Below, piece after piece: positions 16,640 to 26,000 of a stretch of DNA of 51,902 nt. Every line of letters begins with the position of its first letter. Within the stretch, counting starts at the first letter, position 1. A program made the position numbers and the translations under genes. The notes beneath the pieces were generated by a model. That model worked only from the letters and a program-made list of their open reading frames with translations. It was not told where the DNA came from and ran no database searches. The stretch spans positions 1-51,902 of IMG/VR virus record IMGVR_UViG_3300033388_006813. One strand, given 5' to 3'. This DNA is from a virus.

Positions 16640-18967
16640 ATGAAGAGAAGTTATATTAAAAATTGGTATAAAAGAGCACAAACTGTTTTCGATTATGATA
16701 AAGTAGATGCGTATGGGAATCCAGTTGCTGCTGATGTAGAGCAAATGTTGGCTGATTATAATGTTGAAGAAGATGAGGGAAGAATAACGCAGTATGAAGG
16801 AGTAGAGCAAGATAATCAGGAAACAGTTGAAAATTTAGAGCAGGAAAAAGATGATGCTCAATTTGAATTAGATGTTGATAGACCTTGGGAGCCACCAGAT
16901 ATAGATGAGAAAGCTCCTGACACAGGAAACAAAACAGAAGCATTAAAATATGCTATAGAGAATAGAAGAGTTTTAGAAATAATATATTCTCCTGCTGGGA
17001 GAATGAATAGAAAAATAAATTTTGGGAAAAGTATTAAAAGAGTTATTGAACCTCATAATATGTTCCAAGCTGGTAATGGGAATATTGTTGTGACAACATG
17101 GGACAGATCAGTAGGTAAGATAAGAGCTTTTATTGTTGATAGAATAATGAATATAATTTTCAGGAAGAAAGCTATAAGAAACCCATTTAAACAAAGACAA
17201 AGAGTTTTACCAAGTTATGAAAGAGGAAAAACCATGGCTAATAAAAATAATATGTTGACAAAAATATTGTCTAAAGAATCCGAAGATAGTGATAAGGGAT
17301 TTAATTTGAATAAAACAAAAAAGGCTGGAAATGGAAGTTACTCGTCTAAGAAAAGACAACAACAGGCGGTTGATAGATCCAGAGAACTTGGGAAGAGAAG
17401 ACAGAGATCGCAAGAAAATGAAAATAGATATCAGCATGCTAATCCTCCTGCTGAGACTCCTCCTGATGATTCTTCTTATAGCTTAGATAAAGCTCGTCAA
17501 CATGCGAGAGAGAGAGGAAGACAACTTATTGATAAAAGACAAAGAGCAGAAGAAAATGAGGAAAGATATCAACAACAAAATCCTAATAAATCTAGTGCAG
17601 ATAATTCATTAATAAAGATTGCATCAGAATTAGAAAGTAAAGGGTTGTCAAAAAGTTCTGAAGTCGTTAAAGAAGTTAATGATGTATTAAACCAAATAAA
17701 AGAATCACAGTATGTTGGATTTATGGGTCAGGCTATTAGGAATAGACGTTGTTGGGATAATTGCTATAGAAATAAAAGAACTTCTAAACCAGGAACATCT
17801 GCTCAGGAAGTGTGGTTTGAATGCTGGGGTGAATATCTTGAGTCTATGAAAGATTCTAAGAAATGGGATAAATATGCTTCTGTTGATGATATAGCAAAAG
17901 ATAAAAAATGGGATAAAAAATTTGCAGAAGAAGTTAATAATAAAATGAAGAAGGGAATGAGTCTTCCAGAATCTGTATATGATACATTCAATAAAGAAGC
18001 TGATAAATATGTGGACACTGTTATAGAGCAGGCTAGCAATTTAACAGAATTGGCAGTTGCTCTTAATAATAATGGGCAAAAAAAACTTGGAAAGAAAGTT
18101 GCAGCAGCTTCTAATGAGGTTCTAAAAGAGGCGCAGTTTTGGCAGGGAGTAGGTGATGCTGCAAGAGGTATTGGAGGAGATATAGCAAAAGGTTTTGGTA
18201 AGGCTAAAGATTGGGTAGGCAATAAGATGCAAGGATATAAAGAGCAAGGGAATGAAAGAAGAATAGACAAGATGATTGAGAATATTGCTAGCACTATTGA
18301 GCAGGCTAGAGGATTTATTGAGGGTCAATGGCAAGAGAATGTTACTAAGATTAATGGTCTAATGTCACAATTACAACAATACAGAGGTAATCCAAAAGTT
18401 GATAATGCTCTTCGAGCCTTGAGAACTTGGAATGCTAATATAAAAAGAGAAGCAATTGATACGGTATTAGCAGCATTAAGACAGGATTCTGATGGAGATG
18501 GTATTCCTGATGTTGCAGAAACTCCAGTGGCAGGAGATGTTGATGGAAGTGGCGTTGTAGAACAAGATGAAGCAGTAGGTGGAGGATTGCCAACAGCGCA
18601 TCAATCTCCAGATCAATCAGCCCCTATGACACCAGGAGCAGCACCAGCACCAGGAGCAGCGGACACTAATTTGCTTCTTCAGTATATTAGTGCAGATCCT
18701 AATTTGTCGAATATGATGAGTGCTCTTTCGGGAAAAGGAAGAACAAATCCAGCAGGGATAACTGCTTTGCAAAATGCTTTTCAACAGGCAGGAGTTGAGT
18801 TTAATGAAGCAAATAGAAAACAATTAATGTCAGATTATAGGAACTCTTTAAAGGGCCAACAGCCACAACAACAAGTGTATATGAGTCGAGATCCTAAAAG
18901 AGAGATATATGGTAAGTCCCTTCTCAGAAATATTTTGAATAAAAATAAAGGGATTTTAATAAATTAA
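16640..18967 (+). CDS. Large head-cluster protein with WYL-like domain and Ca-binding loop
   Basis: 775 residues. The N-terminus MKRSYIKNWYKRAQT carries the cluster motif. Residues about 100-178 resemble a WYL domain (ALKYAIENRRVLEIIYSP, RVIEPHNMFQAGNGN, AFIVDRIMNIIF). A second motif copy, FNLNKTKKAG, lies near residue 222. Two imperfect repeats follow: DRSRELGKRRQRSQENENR and ERGRQLIDKRQRAEENEER. Then come helical parts, DSDGDGIPD plus DVDGSG (calcium-loop like, about residue 618), and a Pro/Ala-rich linker. An in-frame ATG at 17234, just after the WYL-like part and preceded by AGAGGA, could make a shorter product of 577 residues. It may be a scaffold, core or packaged protein; the function is unproven. 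Confidence 0.6.
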   Translation: MKRSYIKNWYKRAQTVFDYDKVDAYGNPVAADVEQMLADYNVEEDEGRITQYEGVEQDNQETVENLEQEKDDAQFELDVDRPWEPPDIDEKAPDTGNKTEALKYAIENRRVLEIIYSPAGRMNRKINFGKSIKRVIEPHNMFQAGNGNIVVTTWDRSVGKIRAFIVDRIMNIIFRKKAIRNPFKQRQRVLPSYERGKTMANKNNMLTKILSKESEDSDKGFNLNKTKKAGNGSYSSKKRQQQAVDRSRELGKRRQRSQENENRYQHANPPAETPPDDSSYSLDKARQHARERGRQLIDKRQRAEENEERYQQQNPNKSSADNSLIKIASELESKGLSKSSEVVKEVNDVLNQIKESQYVGFMGQAIRNRRCWDNCYRNKRTSKPGTSAQEVWFECWGEYLESMKDSKKWDKYASVDDIAKDKKWDKKFAEEVNNKMKKGMSLPESVYDTFNKEADKYVDTVIEQASNLTELAVALNNNGQKKLGKKVAAASNEVLKEAQFWQGVGDAARGIGGDIAKGFGKAKDWVGNKMQGYKEQGNERRIDKMIENIASTIEQARGFIEGQWQENVTKINGLMSQLQQYRGNPKVDNALRALRTWNANIKREAIDTVLAALRQDSDGDGIPDVAETPVAGDVDGSGVVEQDEAVGGGLPTAHQSPDQSAPMTPGAAPAPGAADTNLLLQYISADPNLSNMMSALSGKGRTNPAGITALQNAFQQAGVEFNEANRKQLMSDYRNSLKGQQPQQQVYMSRDPKREIYGKSLLRNILNKNKGILIN

Positions 18968-19032
18968 GATGAATACTATTTAAATTAGTGTTTTTATATA
19001 AAAAGTTGATTTATTCAATAAGGAGAATAATA

Positions 19033-19875
19033 ATGAGGTTTGTAACTAATAGAATTTCAACAGGTAAAGCAAAGTCTTTTGAAGATATTATTAAAGAATA
19101 TCAAAAAAGCAAAGAAGTAAAAGTAGCATCTTCAACTGCGACTGTTAAAACAGCAGAACAAGATGAAGCTGATTCTAGCGGTCAGTTAGATGTTGAACCT
19201 TTGCATCAAGAAGGTGAATCTACAACTATGCCAAAAGCTGGTCCATCAGCTAAGAAGGATGATGGGGGAAAAGCGGCAGAGGCAGCGGCAGATACTGACC
19301 CTGAAAAAGAAGGTAAAGATTCAGGTCAACCAAAAGCGGAAGGTTCTGAGAAGTTTACAAATAACCCAGAAGTTCCTTCTAAGGAGGAAAAGGGTGGTTC
19401 CTCAGGTGCTAATGCTAAGGTTGCTCGTAATCAAGATGGTACTGGCCCTGAAGGAAAAGGTCCTAGAACTGGTAGGGGCTATGGCATATGTAACTCTGAC
19501 CCAGGAGAATACGAAGATGGAGAGAAATCTACACAAGAAAAAGGTAAGCTTCCAAAAGCTTTAGAAGAACATAAGTTCACTAAAAAAGAGGATAAAGATA
19601 AAAAAGATGAAGAGAAAAAAGAATCTGAAGTAAAAGATAAAGAAGATGAAGAGAAAAAAGAATCTGAAGTAAAAGATGAAGATGAAGAGAAGAAAGAGTC
19701 TGAAGTAAAAGATGAAGATAAAAAAGAAGAAGAAGATGAAGAGAAAAAAGAAGCTTCATCAGTTAAATTCGTAAAAATCGCTAACCTTAATGCTAAGAAC
19801 AAAGGTTTCCTTAGAGAGTATTGGACAAAGTTGTATGGCGAAGATTATGTTAGCGCATTGTTAGCTGATAAGTAA
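19033..19875 (+). CDS. Highly charged protein with DUF5320-like motif and KES repeats
   Basis: 280 residues, start at ATG 19033 after AGGAGAATAATA. It is largely disordered. A central segment, DGTGPEGKGPRTGRGYGIC, matches the signature opening I know from DUF5320 proteins. Next is a tandem repeat of acidic and Lys-rich units (EEKKESEVKDE, three to four copies, about 19600-19750). The end is a compact conserved-looking tail (FLREYWTKLYGEDYVSALL). VKVASSTATVKTAEQ and VKFVKIANLN are further K-x-A motif copies near each end. A linker or scaffold-type head protein is likely. Confidence 0.6.
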   Translation: MRFVTNRISTGKAKSFEDIIKEYQKSKEVKVASSTATVKTAEQDEADSSGQLDVEPLHQEGESTTMPKAGPSAKKDDGGKAAEAAADTDPEKEGKDSGQPKAEGSEKFTNNPEVPSKEEKGGSSGANAKVARNQDGTGPEGKGPRTGRGYGICNSDPGEYEDGEKSTQEKGKLPKALEEHKFTKKEDKDKKDEEKKESEVKDKEDEEKKESEVKDEDEEKKESEVKDEDKKEEEDEEKKEASSVKFVKIANLNAKNKGFLREYWTKLYGEDYVSALLADK

Positions 19876-19925
19876 TAGATTTCAAATTTACTTAATAACA
19901 TGATTATTAATACGGAGCTATCAAT

Positions 19926-20657
19926 ATGGCTATTGTCCCATCAGGAAAAATGCATATAATGAAGACTCAAAAGTTTGCCAACCCTTTATCACAAGGGTTT
20001 GGCGAACATGCGTCTATCGATCAGAATATCCCATCTTTTGAAACAGAAGAAGGCATGGATGAGGAAATCTCTCCAGAAATATCACCTGAATCTGTTGACG
20101 GATTAAAAGAAGAGCAAGATCAAATGGGCGGACCAGAAGATCCAATGGAGTCTGAGAGTAAAGGAAAAACTCTTACTGACTTTATTTTTAAGAAATTGGA
20201 GAGTTTTGGTTATCCAGGTAGAAGGTTGCAAGAATTTAAGTCTAAGTTTGTAAGAGAATCTGTTTCTCCAGAAGGTGTTAAGGATATCCAAGTTGAAATA
20301 CCTGATAAAAAATATCCTAACGAAATGGGGCAAACGGAGTCTATTGAAAATGAAGATCTTGGAGTTATCTCAAAAGAAATTAACCAAATGTTTGGTTTAA
20401 ATTTCAATGGAGCTGAAAGAACAGATGGGAAATGGACTATTAAGTTTACATCTGCTAAGATAACTAATCCTGATGCAGAAGGTGGAATGGTAAGAGATAA
20501 TTTAGATGAGGTCTATGGCAAACCAACGAAGCCAGGGAATCCAGGGAATCAGGAATCTAAGCCTATTGCAGCTCATACATTATTAGAGATGATTAAAGAG
20601 GGTAAGAATGGATTAGTAAGAGATTTAAGTAAATCTATGGGAGAGAAAAATGATTAG
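19926..20657 (+). CDS. Unknown head-cluster protein
   Basis: 243 residues. The N-terminal MKTQKFANPLSQG (after MAIVPSGKMHI) fits the cluster motif. An acidic linker is followed by a folded part (LTDFIFKKLESFGYPGRRL, then VQVEIP-like strands and GKWTIKFTSAKI) and a helical end. CGGAGC upstream is the ribosome site. No family is recognised. The last 8 nt overlap the next gene. Confidence 0.55.
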   Translation: MAIVPSGKMHIMKTQKFANPLSQGFGEHASIDQNIPSFETEEGMDEEISPEISPESVDGLKEEQDQMGGPEDPMESESKGKTLTDFIFKKLESFGYPGRRLQEFKSKFVRESVSPEGVKDIQVEIPDKKYPNEMGQTESIENEDLGVISKEINQMFGLNFNGAERTDGKWTIKFTSAKITNPDAEGGMVRDNLDEVYGKPTKPGNPGNQESKPIAAHTLLEMIKEGKNGLVRDLSKSMGEKND

Positions 20658-21312
20658 AAAAATGTCAGATGAACATAAAATTGATTTCTTAGAATTAAAA
20701 AAATCAATAGAAACAAAAAAAGCACCTTCAGCAACTAATAAACCAACATTGAGACAAATTGCAGAAGAGCAAAAAGCAAAGAAATTATCTAGTAAAGATG
20801 ATGGATTAATGACATCTCATCATATCAGTTCCGCTAGGACAGGCGATATCTCTAATGAGGGTGGTCCTACTAAATTTACAAAGTCCGAATCATCTAATAC
20901 TATTTTTGATACTAATAAAAGTGATAGGTTAGCACAAGAGATAAATAATAAAACCAGAGTACAAAATGAAAAAGAAGAGATAGCTTCTAACAAAAGGATA
21001 GCAGAAAATAAAAGAATGAGTCAGTTGGCTGAAGTTTTGAGTAAAACAGAGCAGGCTAATGACTCAACAGTTTCGCCAGTAAGTAGATATAGTGGTAGTA
21101 ACTATTATTCTCCTAAAAATAATATGAGTATTTTTGATACTCAAGAATTTGAGAGACTTGCTGATAAAACATCTGGTGAAATAGTTTCTGAAGAGACTAT
21201 TCAAAGGAATGCTCAAAAAGATGAATCCTGGAAGGGTAATGATAAAACATTTTCTTCTAAAGATGTCATTAATAATTTATTTGATAATCTTACTATTAAG
21301 AAAGAAGAGTAA
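20650..21312 (+). CDS. Unknown hydrophilic protein, probably coiled or disordered
   Basis: 220 residues, rich in Lys, Glu, Ser and Asn. The phrases SNTIFDTNKSDRLAQEI and NMSIFDTQEFERLADKT are an imperfect internal repeat about 75 residues apart (IFDT, then RLA or ERLAD). No domain is known. It is overlapped by the previous gene, and its TAA shares an A with the next gene's ATG (TAATG), so translation is probably coupled. Confidence 0.55.
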   Translation: MIRKMSDEHKIDFLELKKSIETKKAPSATNKPTLRQIAEEQKAKKLSSKDDGLMTSHHISSARTGDISNEGGPTKFTKSESSNTIFDTNKSDRLAQEINNKTRVQNEKEEIASNKRIAENKRMSQLAEVLSKTEQANDSTVSPVSRYSGSNYYSPKNNMSIFDTQEFERLADKTSGEIVSEETIQRNAQKDESWKGNDKTFSSKDVINNLFDNLTIKKEE

Positions 21313-22583
21313 TGGCTTTTAATTTTAAAAAAAGAGCACAATTTAGAAATGCTGATTTTTTGAATCAAATGACTCAGGGGACTTATGGTCTTCCTGCTAA
21401 CGTTGATGCTATTAAAGCTCAGTATTTATGGAACAATGTTTATCAAAATAATTTAAGATTTAATAGTATACAGGAGATGGCTAGCGTGTTAGAGGCAGAT
21501 GGGATTGATAGAGAGTATGCGAATATGTCAAACCCTGAAGTAGTAGACAATGTTAAACAGCCAGCTGTAAATATTCAGAATGTTACTGATCAGTTGGAAG
21601 ATGTTTTAACTAGTACTAAATCATTTAATCTTAAAAAACAAGCACAGATTCCAATGCAACAAATGGCTCCACCACCACCGCAATTCCCAGATCCAGCTGA
21701 TTATCAGGCAGAGCAAATGGATCAGAGAAATCAGCAGATGGATCAATTACAACAGGTGTATCAACCATTACAATTCAATTTTGCTGATCATAATGAATTA
21801 AAAAATTATCTTGATCAGAAAGGGGAAAGAGGGAAAAGGGGTTTTAAAGAAGTGATACAAGATTTAAGTTATAATAAGGTTCCTGATTTAAAAGAAGCTA
21901 TAGAATATTATTATAAAATAAAAAAAGATGCTAAAAAAGGAGCTGCTACTCCTGAAGATCTTTTGGACTATGTTAATTCAGATATTTATAAATTATTGCC
22001 AGATAACTTGACAAGTGGAGGTGTTGTGTTGAGAAAGAATAGATCAGAGGTTCTAGATGCTATTAAAAAATTGGCTGAAAAGAACACTAAAAAGAAAGAA
22101 GTAAAATCTTTTAATATGAGTAAAACAGCACAACATAAAACACAAGAAAATGTTATTATGTATGGACCAGAGGAAGTTCGTAAAGTCGATCCATTCTTAA
22201 GACAACCAGTTTCTGATTGGCATATAGTAGAAAGAAATAAGGGTTTTGGTCTTGTAGTTGATGATGTGTGGAATATTGATTATGAAACAATTTGGCGTGA
22301 AAATATTATGGATAAGTATTATCGTCCATATAAAGATAAAGAAGGTAATTGGGTTGGTGGATATATTCAAAAAAGATTTGAAGTTGATAAAAATATTCCA
22401 GCTTCAAGTAATTTACAACTAAAACCAGGTCAGACGAGGAGACCAATTTTATCTGAATATGGAAATACAGAATCCAGGCTTCAAGCTGCAAGAGCAGCAG
22501 GAGATATAGCAGGAGCTAATGATATTTCAAAACCTTTTAATTGGAAAGAAGCTTCATCTAAAAAAAAAAGTTTGATAAAGTAG
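21312..22583 (+). CDS. Head-cluster protein with four FN-x-K-x-A motif copies; ends at an A10 run
   Basis: 423 residues. The motif occurs at the start (FNFKKRAQF), near residue 103 (SFNLKKQAQI), near residue 270 (SFNMSKTAQH) and near the end (PFNWKEASS), each at an apparent boundary between regions. This looks like processing sites or repeated tags. The last region (about 285-400, VSDWHIVERNKGFGLVVDDV) looks folded. The gene stops 12 nt after ten consecutive A at 22560-22569. A -1 shift on this run would continue into the zinc-ribbon frame at 22562-23083 through KKFDKVAYQPARD, which itself carries a motif copy. Zero-frame ends LIK. Confidence 0.65.
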   Translation: MAFNFKKRAQFRNADFLNQMTQGTYGLPANVDAIKAQYLWNNVYQNNLRFNSIQEMASVLEADGIDREYANMSNPEVVDNVKQPAVNIQNVTDQLEDVLTSTKSFNLKKQAQIPMQQMAPPPPQFPDPADYQAEQMDQRNQQMDQLQQVYQPLQFNFADHNELKNYLDQKGERGKRGFKEVIQDLSYNKVPDLKEAIEYYYKIKKDAKKGAATPEDLLDYVNSDIYKLLPDNLTSGGVVLRKNRSEVLDAIKKLAEKNTKKKEVKSFNMSKTAQHKTQENVIMYGPEEVRKVDPFLRQPVSDWHIVERNKGFGLVVDDVWNIDYETIWRENIMDKYYRPYKDKEGNWVGGYIQKRFEVDKNIPASSNLQLKPGQTRRPILSEYGNTESRLQAARAAGDIAGANDISKPFNWKEASSKKKSLIK

Positions 22584-23083
22584 CATATCAACCTGCTAGA
22601 GATATGCTTGATCCAGAATCAAATAATAATTCGAATTTTGTAAAGGATCCCTTTCAATTAGGGGATCCTTTTTCTAATTCTAAACCAATGACACCAAATG
22701 ATGACGAGTTGCATTGTAGTATTTGTGGTGGGACATTAAAAAATACTTTTCGATCAGGTGTAGATACATGTCCTAATTGTGGAACACCTAATTGTCAAAC
22801 ATATTCAAAAGGTCTTAAGCCTCATTGTAAGGATGAAAAAAATCCAAATAAAGGACCTAATCCAACATTCATACCTAAGACTGTTTTAAATGCTTCTTAT
22901 AATGCAAAAGAGGCTATGAAAAAAAATATACATATGGAGGGTGATGAAGATGTTTATACAACTGAATTCGATGCCTGTACAATGGAAAATGGGATAGATG
23001 ATGAAAGTAAAAAAACATTAAATGTCGATGATAGAAAAGATGAGGTTATGAAATCTTGTCTTGATTTAGAAATTGATGGTTAA
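22562..23083 (+). CDS. Zinc-ribbon protein or -1 frameshift extension of the preceding gene
   Basis: The frame opens at 22562 inside an A10 run; the first Met is at 22604 (159 residues from there) and has no good ribosome site. Residues after that Met include a four-Cys zinc ribbon: CSICG, then CPNCG 19 residues on. The segment before the Met (KKFDKVAYQPARD) reads like real protein and contains the cluster motif. I therefore favour expression as a fusion by -1 slippage on A AAA AAA, or a homopolymer error in the sequence. The zinc ribbon may be structural. Next comes the portal gene, 16 nt downstream. Confidence 0.6.
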   Translation, partial: KKKFDKVAYQPARDMLDPESNNNSNFVKDPFQLGDPFSNSKPMTPNDDELHCSICGGTLKNTFRSGVDTCPNCGTPNCQTYSKGLKPHCKDEKNPNKGPNPTFIPKTVLNASYNAKEAMKKNIHMEGDEDVYTTEFDACTMENGIDDESKKTLNVDDRKDEVMKSCLDLEIDG

Positions 23084-23099
23084 GTAGGAAGGAAATAAT

Positions 23100-26000
23100 A
23101 TGGCTATTAAAATGAAAATTTCAGATGACTCACCAGAAAATAAAAGAAGAATGGTAGCAGCATCTGGAGCTTATACGGTTGAAGATCAAAAGATGTATAA
23201 AGGATTAGGATATCAAAATAGATTTTATGCTGGTGCGCAATCAGTAAGTATGCCTATCACAAAGAATGCACAATATGCTGGGTCTGGGGCAAATGTAGCA
23301 ATGACTCAACCTATGTTTTTCTCACCACTGCATACTCCTCAAAACTGGCAGATAGCTAGTAGAAGAAGAGAGATAATGCAATGGGCAAGATTTTATTACA
23401 TGAATGAGCCTAAGGTCGCGGCGGGCGTAGATTTTTATGCTAATTTTTCTATGAATGGATTTAAGTTAGAATGTAAAAATAAAAAAGTTTTAAAGTTTTA
23501 TGAAAAATTAGTTAAAGATATAGATATTGTTGAGAAATTAAATAGTATTAGTCATGAGTATTTTTTGTTGGGAGATGTTTTTCCTTTCTTAGAAATAACA
23601 TGCCCTCATTGCCAAAATAAAGGTTTTACTTCTGATGGAAAAATTTGTAATCATCCAGATGGTAATTTTAAATCTATTAAAGTTATGAATCCAGATTATA
23701 TCGAAGTTAAAGACAATCCTATTGCTAGCAACCCAGAATATTATTTAATTCCGGATGAAGAATTAAAATTAATTATTCAAAGAAGAGAACCAAGAAAGAT
23801 ATATGAAAGTCTTCCACAAAGATTTATAGATTTAGTTTCATCGGGACAGCCAATTCCATTATCTAGTAGAAGCATAAGTCATTTAAAACATAATGCTAGT
23901 GATTATGGTACATATGGAATCTCTATGCTTCAAAGATTATTTACTATTTTGGCATATAAAACTAAAATCATGACAGCCAATTGGATTATAGCTGAGAGAT
24001 TAATTCTTCCTATTCGTGTTGTAAAGGTAGGAGATAAAGACAGACCAGCTACAGAAGCTGATTTGCAAGATGTTGTTACTCAATTATCGGCAGTAGCTAA
24101 TGATCCTAATTTAACTGTTGTAACTCACCACGCATTTGACTATGAATGGCATGGAGCTAGTGGAAAAATTCATAATATAACACAAGAGTTAGAAGAAATT
24201 GGGAAAGAAATTTTAGATGGTTTAATGTTGAATCAAGCTATTCTTAATGGCGAAATGGCTGGATATTGTATGAGTGAAGATACTCTCACTCTTACCGATT
24301 CTGGTTTTAAGCATTATTGGGAGATAGATGAAACAAAAGATAAAATTGCTTGTTACAATGACCAAACTAAAAAAATAGAATATCATCTTCCTTATGAGAA
24401 AGTCGTTTATGATTATGAAGGAGAGATGATTCATTTTAATACTGATAAGATTGATATCTTAGTATCTCCTAATCATAGGATGTGGAGTGCTAAGAGAGGT
24501 TCTGATAAGTTTGAAATTATAAGAGCAGAGGACGTTAAGTCAAGAGCAAAATTTGTAGGTGCTGTTGATGGGTATGAGGGAGAATATTGCCCTTATGTTC
24601 AAATAGGAGCAGAACAATATAATATTTATGATTTTTGTAAATTAGCTGGGTATTATGTTTCTGAAGGATGGGTTAGAGAAGAAAAGAGAAAAATTAGGGC
24701 AAATAGATTTACGACTGTTGGCATAAGTCAATCAAAAGATGGTAAAGCCAGAGAAGATATTGAAAATATTTTTGACAATATGTTTAATACACATTGGAAG
24801 GAAGAAAACCAAGTATGTGTTCATAAGCCAGAATTAGCAGATTATTTGAGGAATAATTTTGGTAGAGGTTGTGTTAACAAAAAACTTTCACCTTTTGTAA
24901 AAAATCTTTCTACAGAATGTTTAGAAATAGTTTTAGACGCTATGGTAAATGGAGATGGTTGTGATAGAGAATATTTAGGAAGAAAGAATGGGAATAAATC
25001 TTATTATACTTCTAGCTATCAGTTAGCACAAGATTTTGCAGAGATAGCATTCAAATGTGGTTATGTTGTAAAGATTAGAGAATATAATAAAAAAGAATCA
25101 AAAGATAAAGTTTATTTTAACAAAAGAGGACATCAATATAAAACTAATCATCAACAATATGTTGTATATATTTCTAAGGGATTTAAGGGAAGAACTCCTA
25201 CTCTTTGTTCTAAATCTAAAAAATATGCAGGGAAAGAAATAATAAGAGAATCTTACGATGGCAAGATTTATTGTTTTTCTGTTCCTTATGAAAAATTTGT
25301 AACTATGAGAAATGGTATAGTTACTATTCAAGGAAATACATCGGCTCAGGTTGGTATTGAAGTTCTGATTAGAAGATTGGATAACTGGAGAAATAAATTA
25401 AAAGATTGGGTGGAGAAAAATATATTTGAACCAGTTGCTATGATGCAAGGTTTTGTTGATGAACAAGAAACTGAGGAGATGGGATATACTGTTTATTTAT
25501 ATCCTCAACTTATATGGAATGATTTACAGTTAAGAGATAAGACAAATAGGATACAAACTCTTATGCAGATGTATGATAAACAATTAGTATCTGCTCAGAC
25601 AGTATTAGAAGAACTTGATTTGGATTATGATTCAGAAGTCGAGAAAATAAGAAGTGAACAAGTGATGGCAACCGCTCAGGGTCAACTTGGCGGACCAATG
25701 GGGGGAGCAGGAAATCTAGGGACAATGGGAATGGGTGGGCCTATGCCTCCTCCAGGTGGCGGTCCTCCTGATGTAGCTGGTGAAGGGATGGGTGCTCCAG
25801 GAATGGGTGCTCCAGCTCCAGGTGGAGGAATGGGTGCTCCAGCTCCAGGTGGAGGAATGGGCGCTCCAGCTCCAGGTGGAGGAATGGGTGCTGCTGCTGG
25901 TGGAATGCCTATAATAGGGAAGAGAGGATCTAAATCAGTAGCTGAACAGCAAGAAGAGGAAACTCCACCACCTCAAATGATAAAACTTACAAAGTTAGAA

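Noticed and set aside
16613-16640. TATAAT before the gene at 16640
   Set aside because: It overlaps the start codon, and the region is simply AT-rich.
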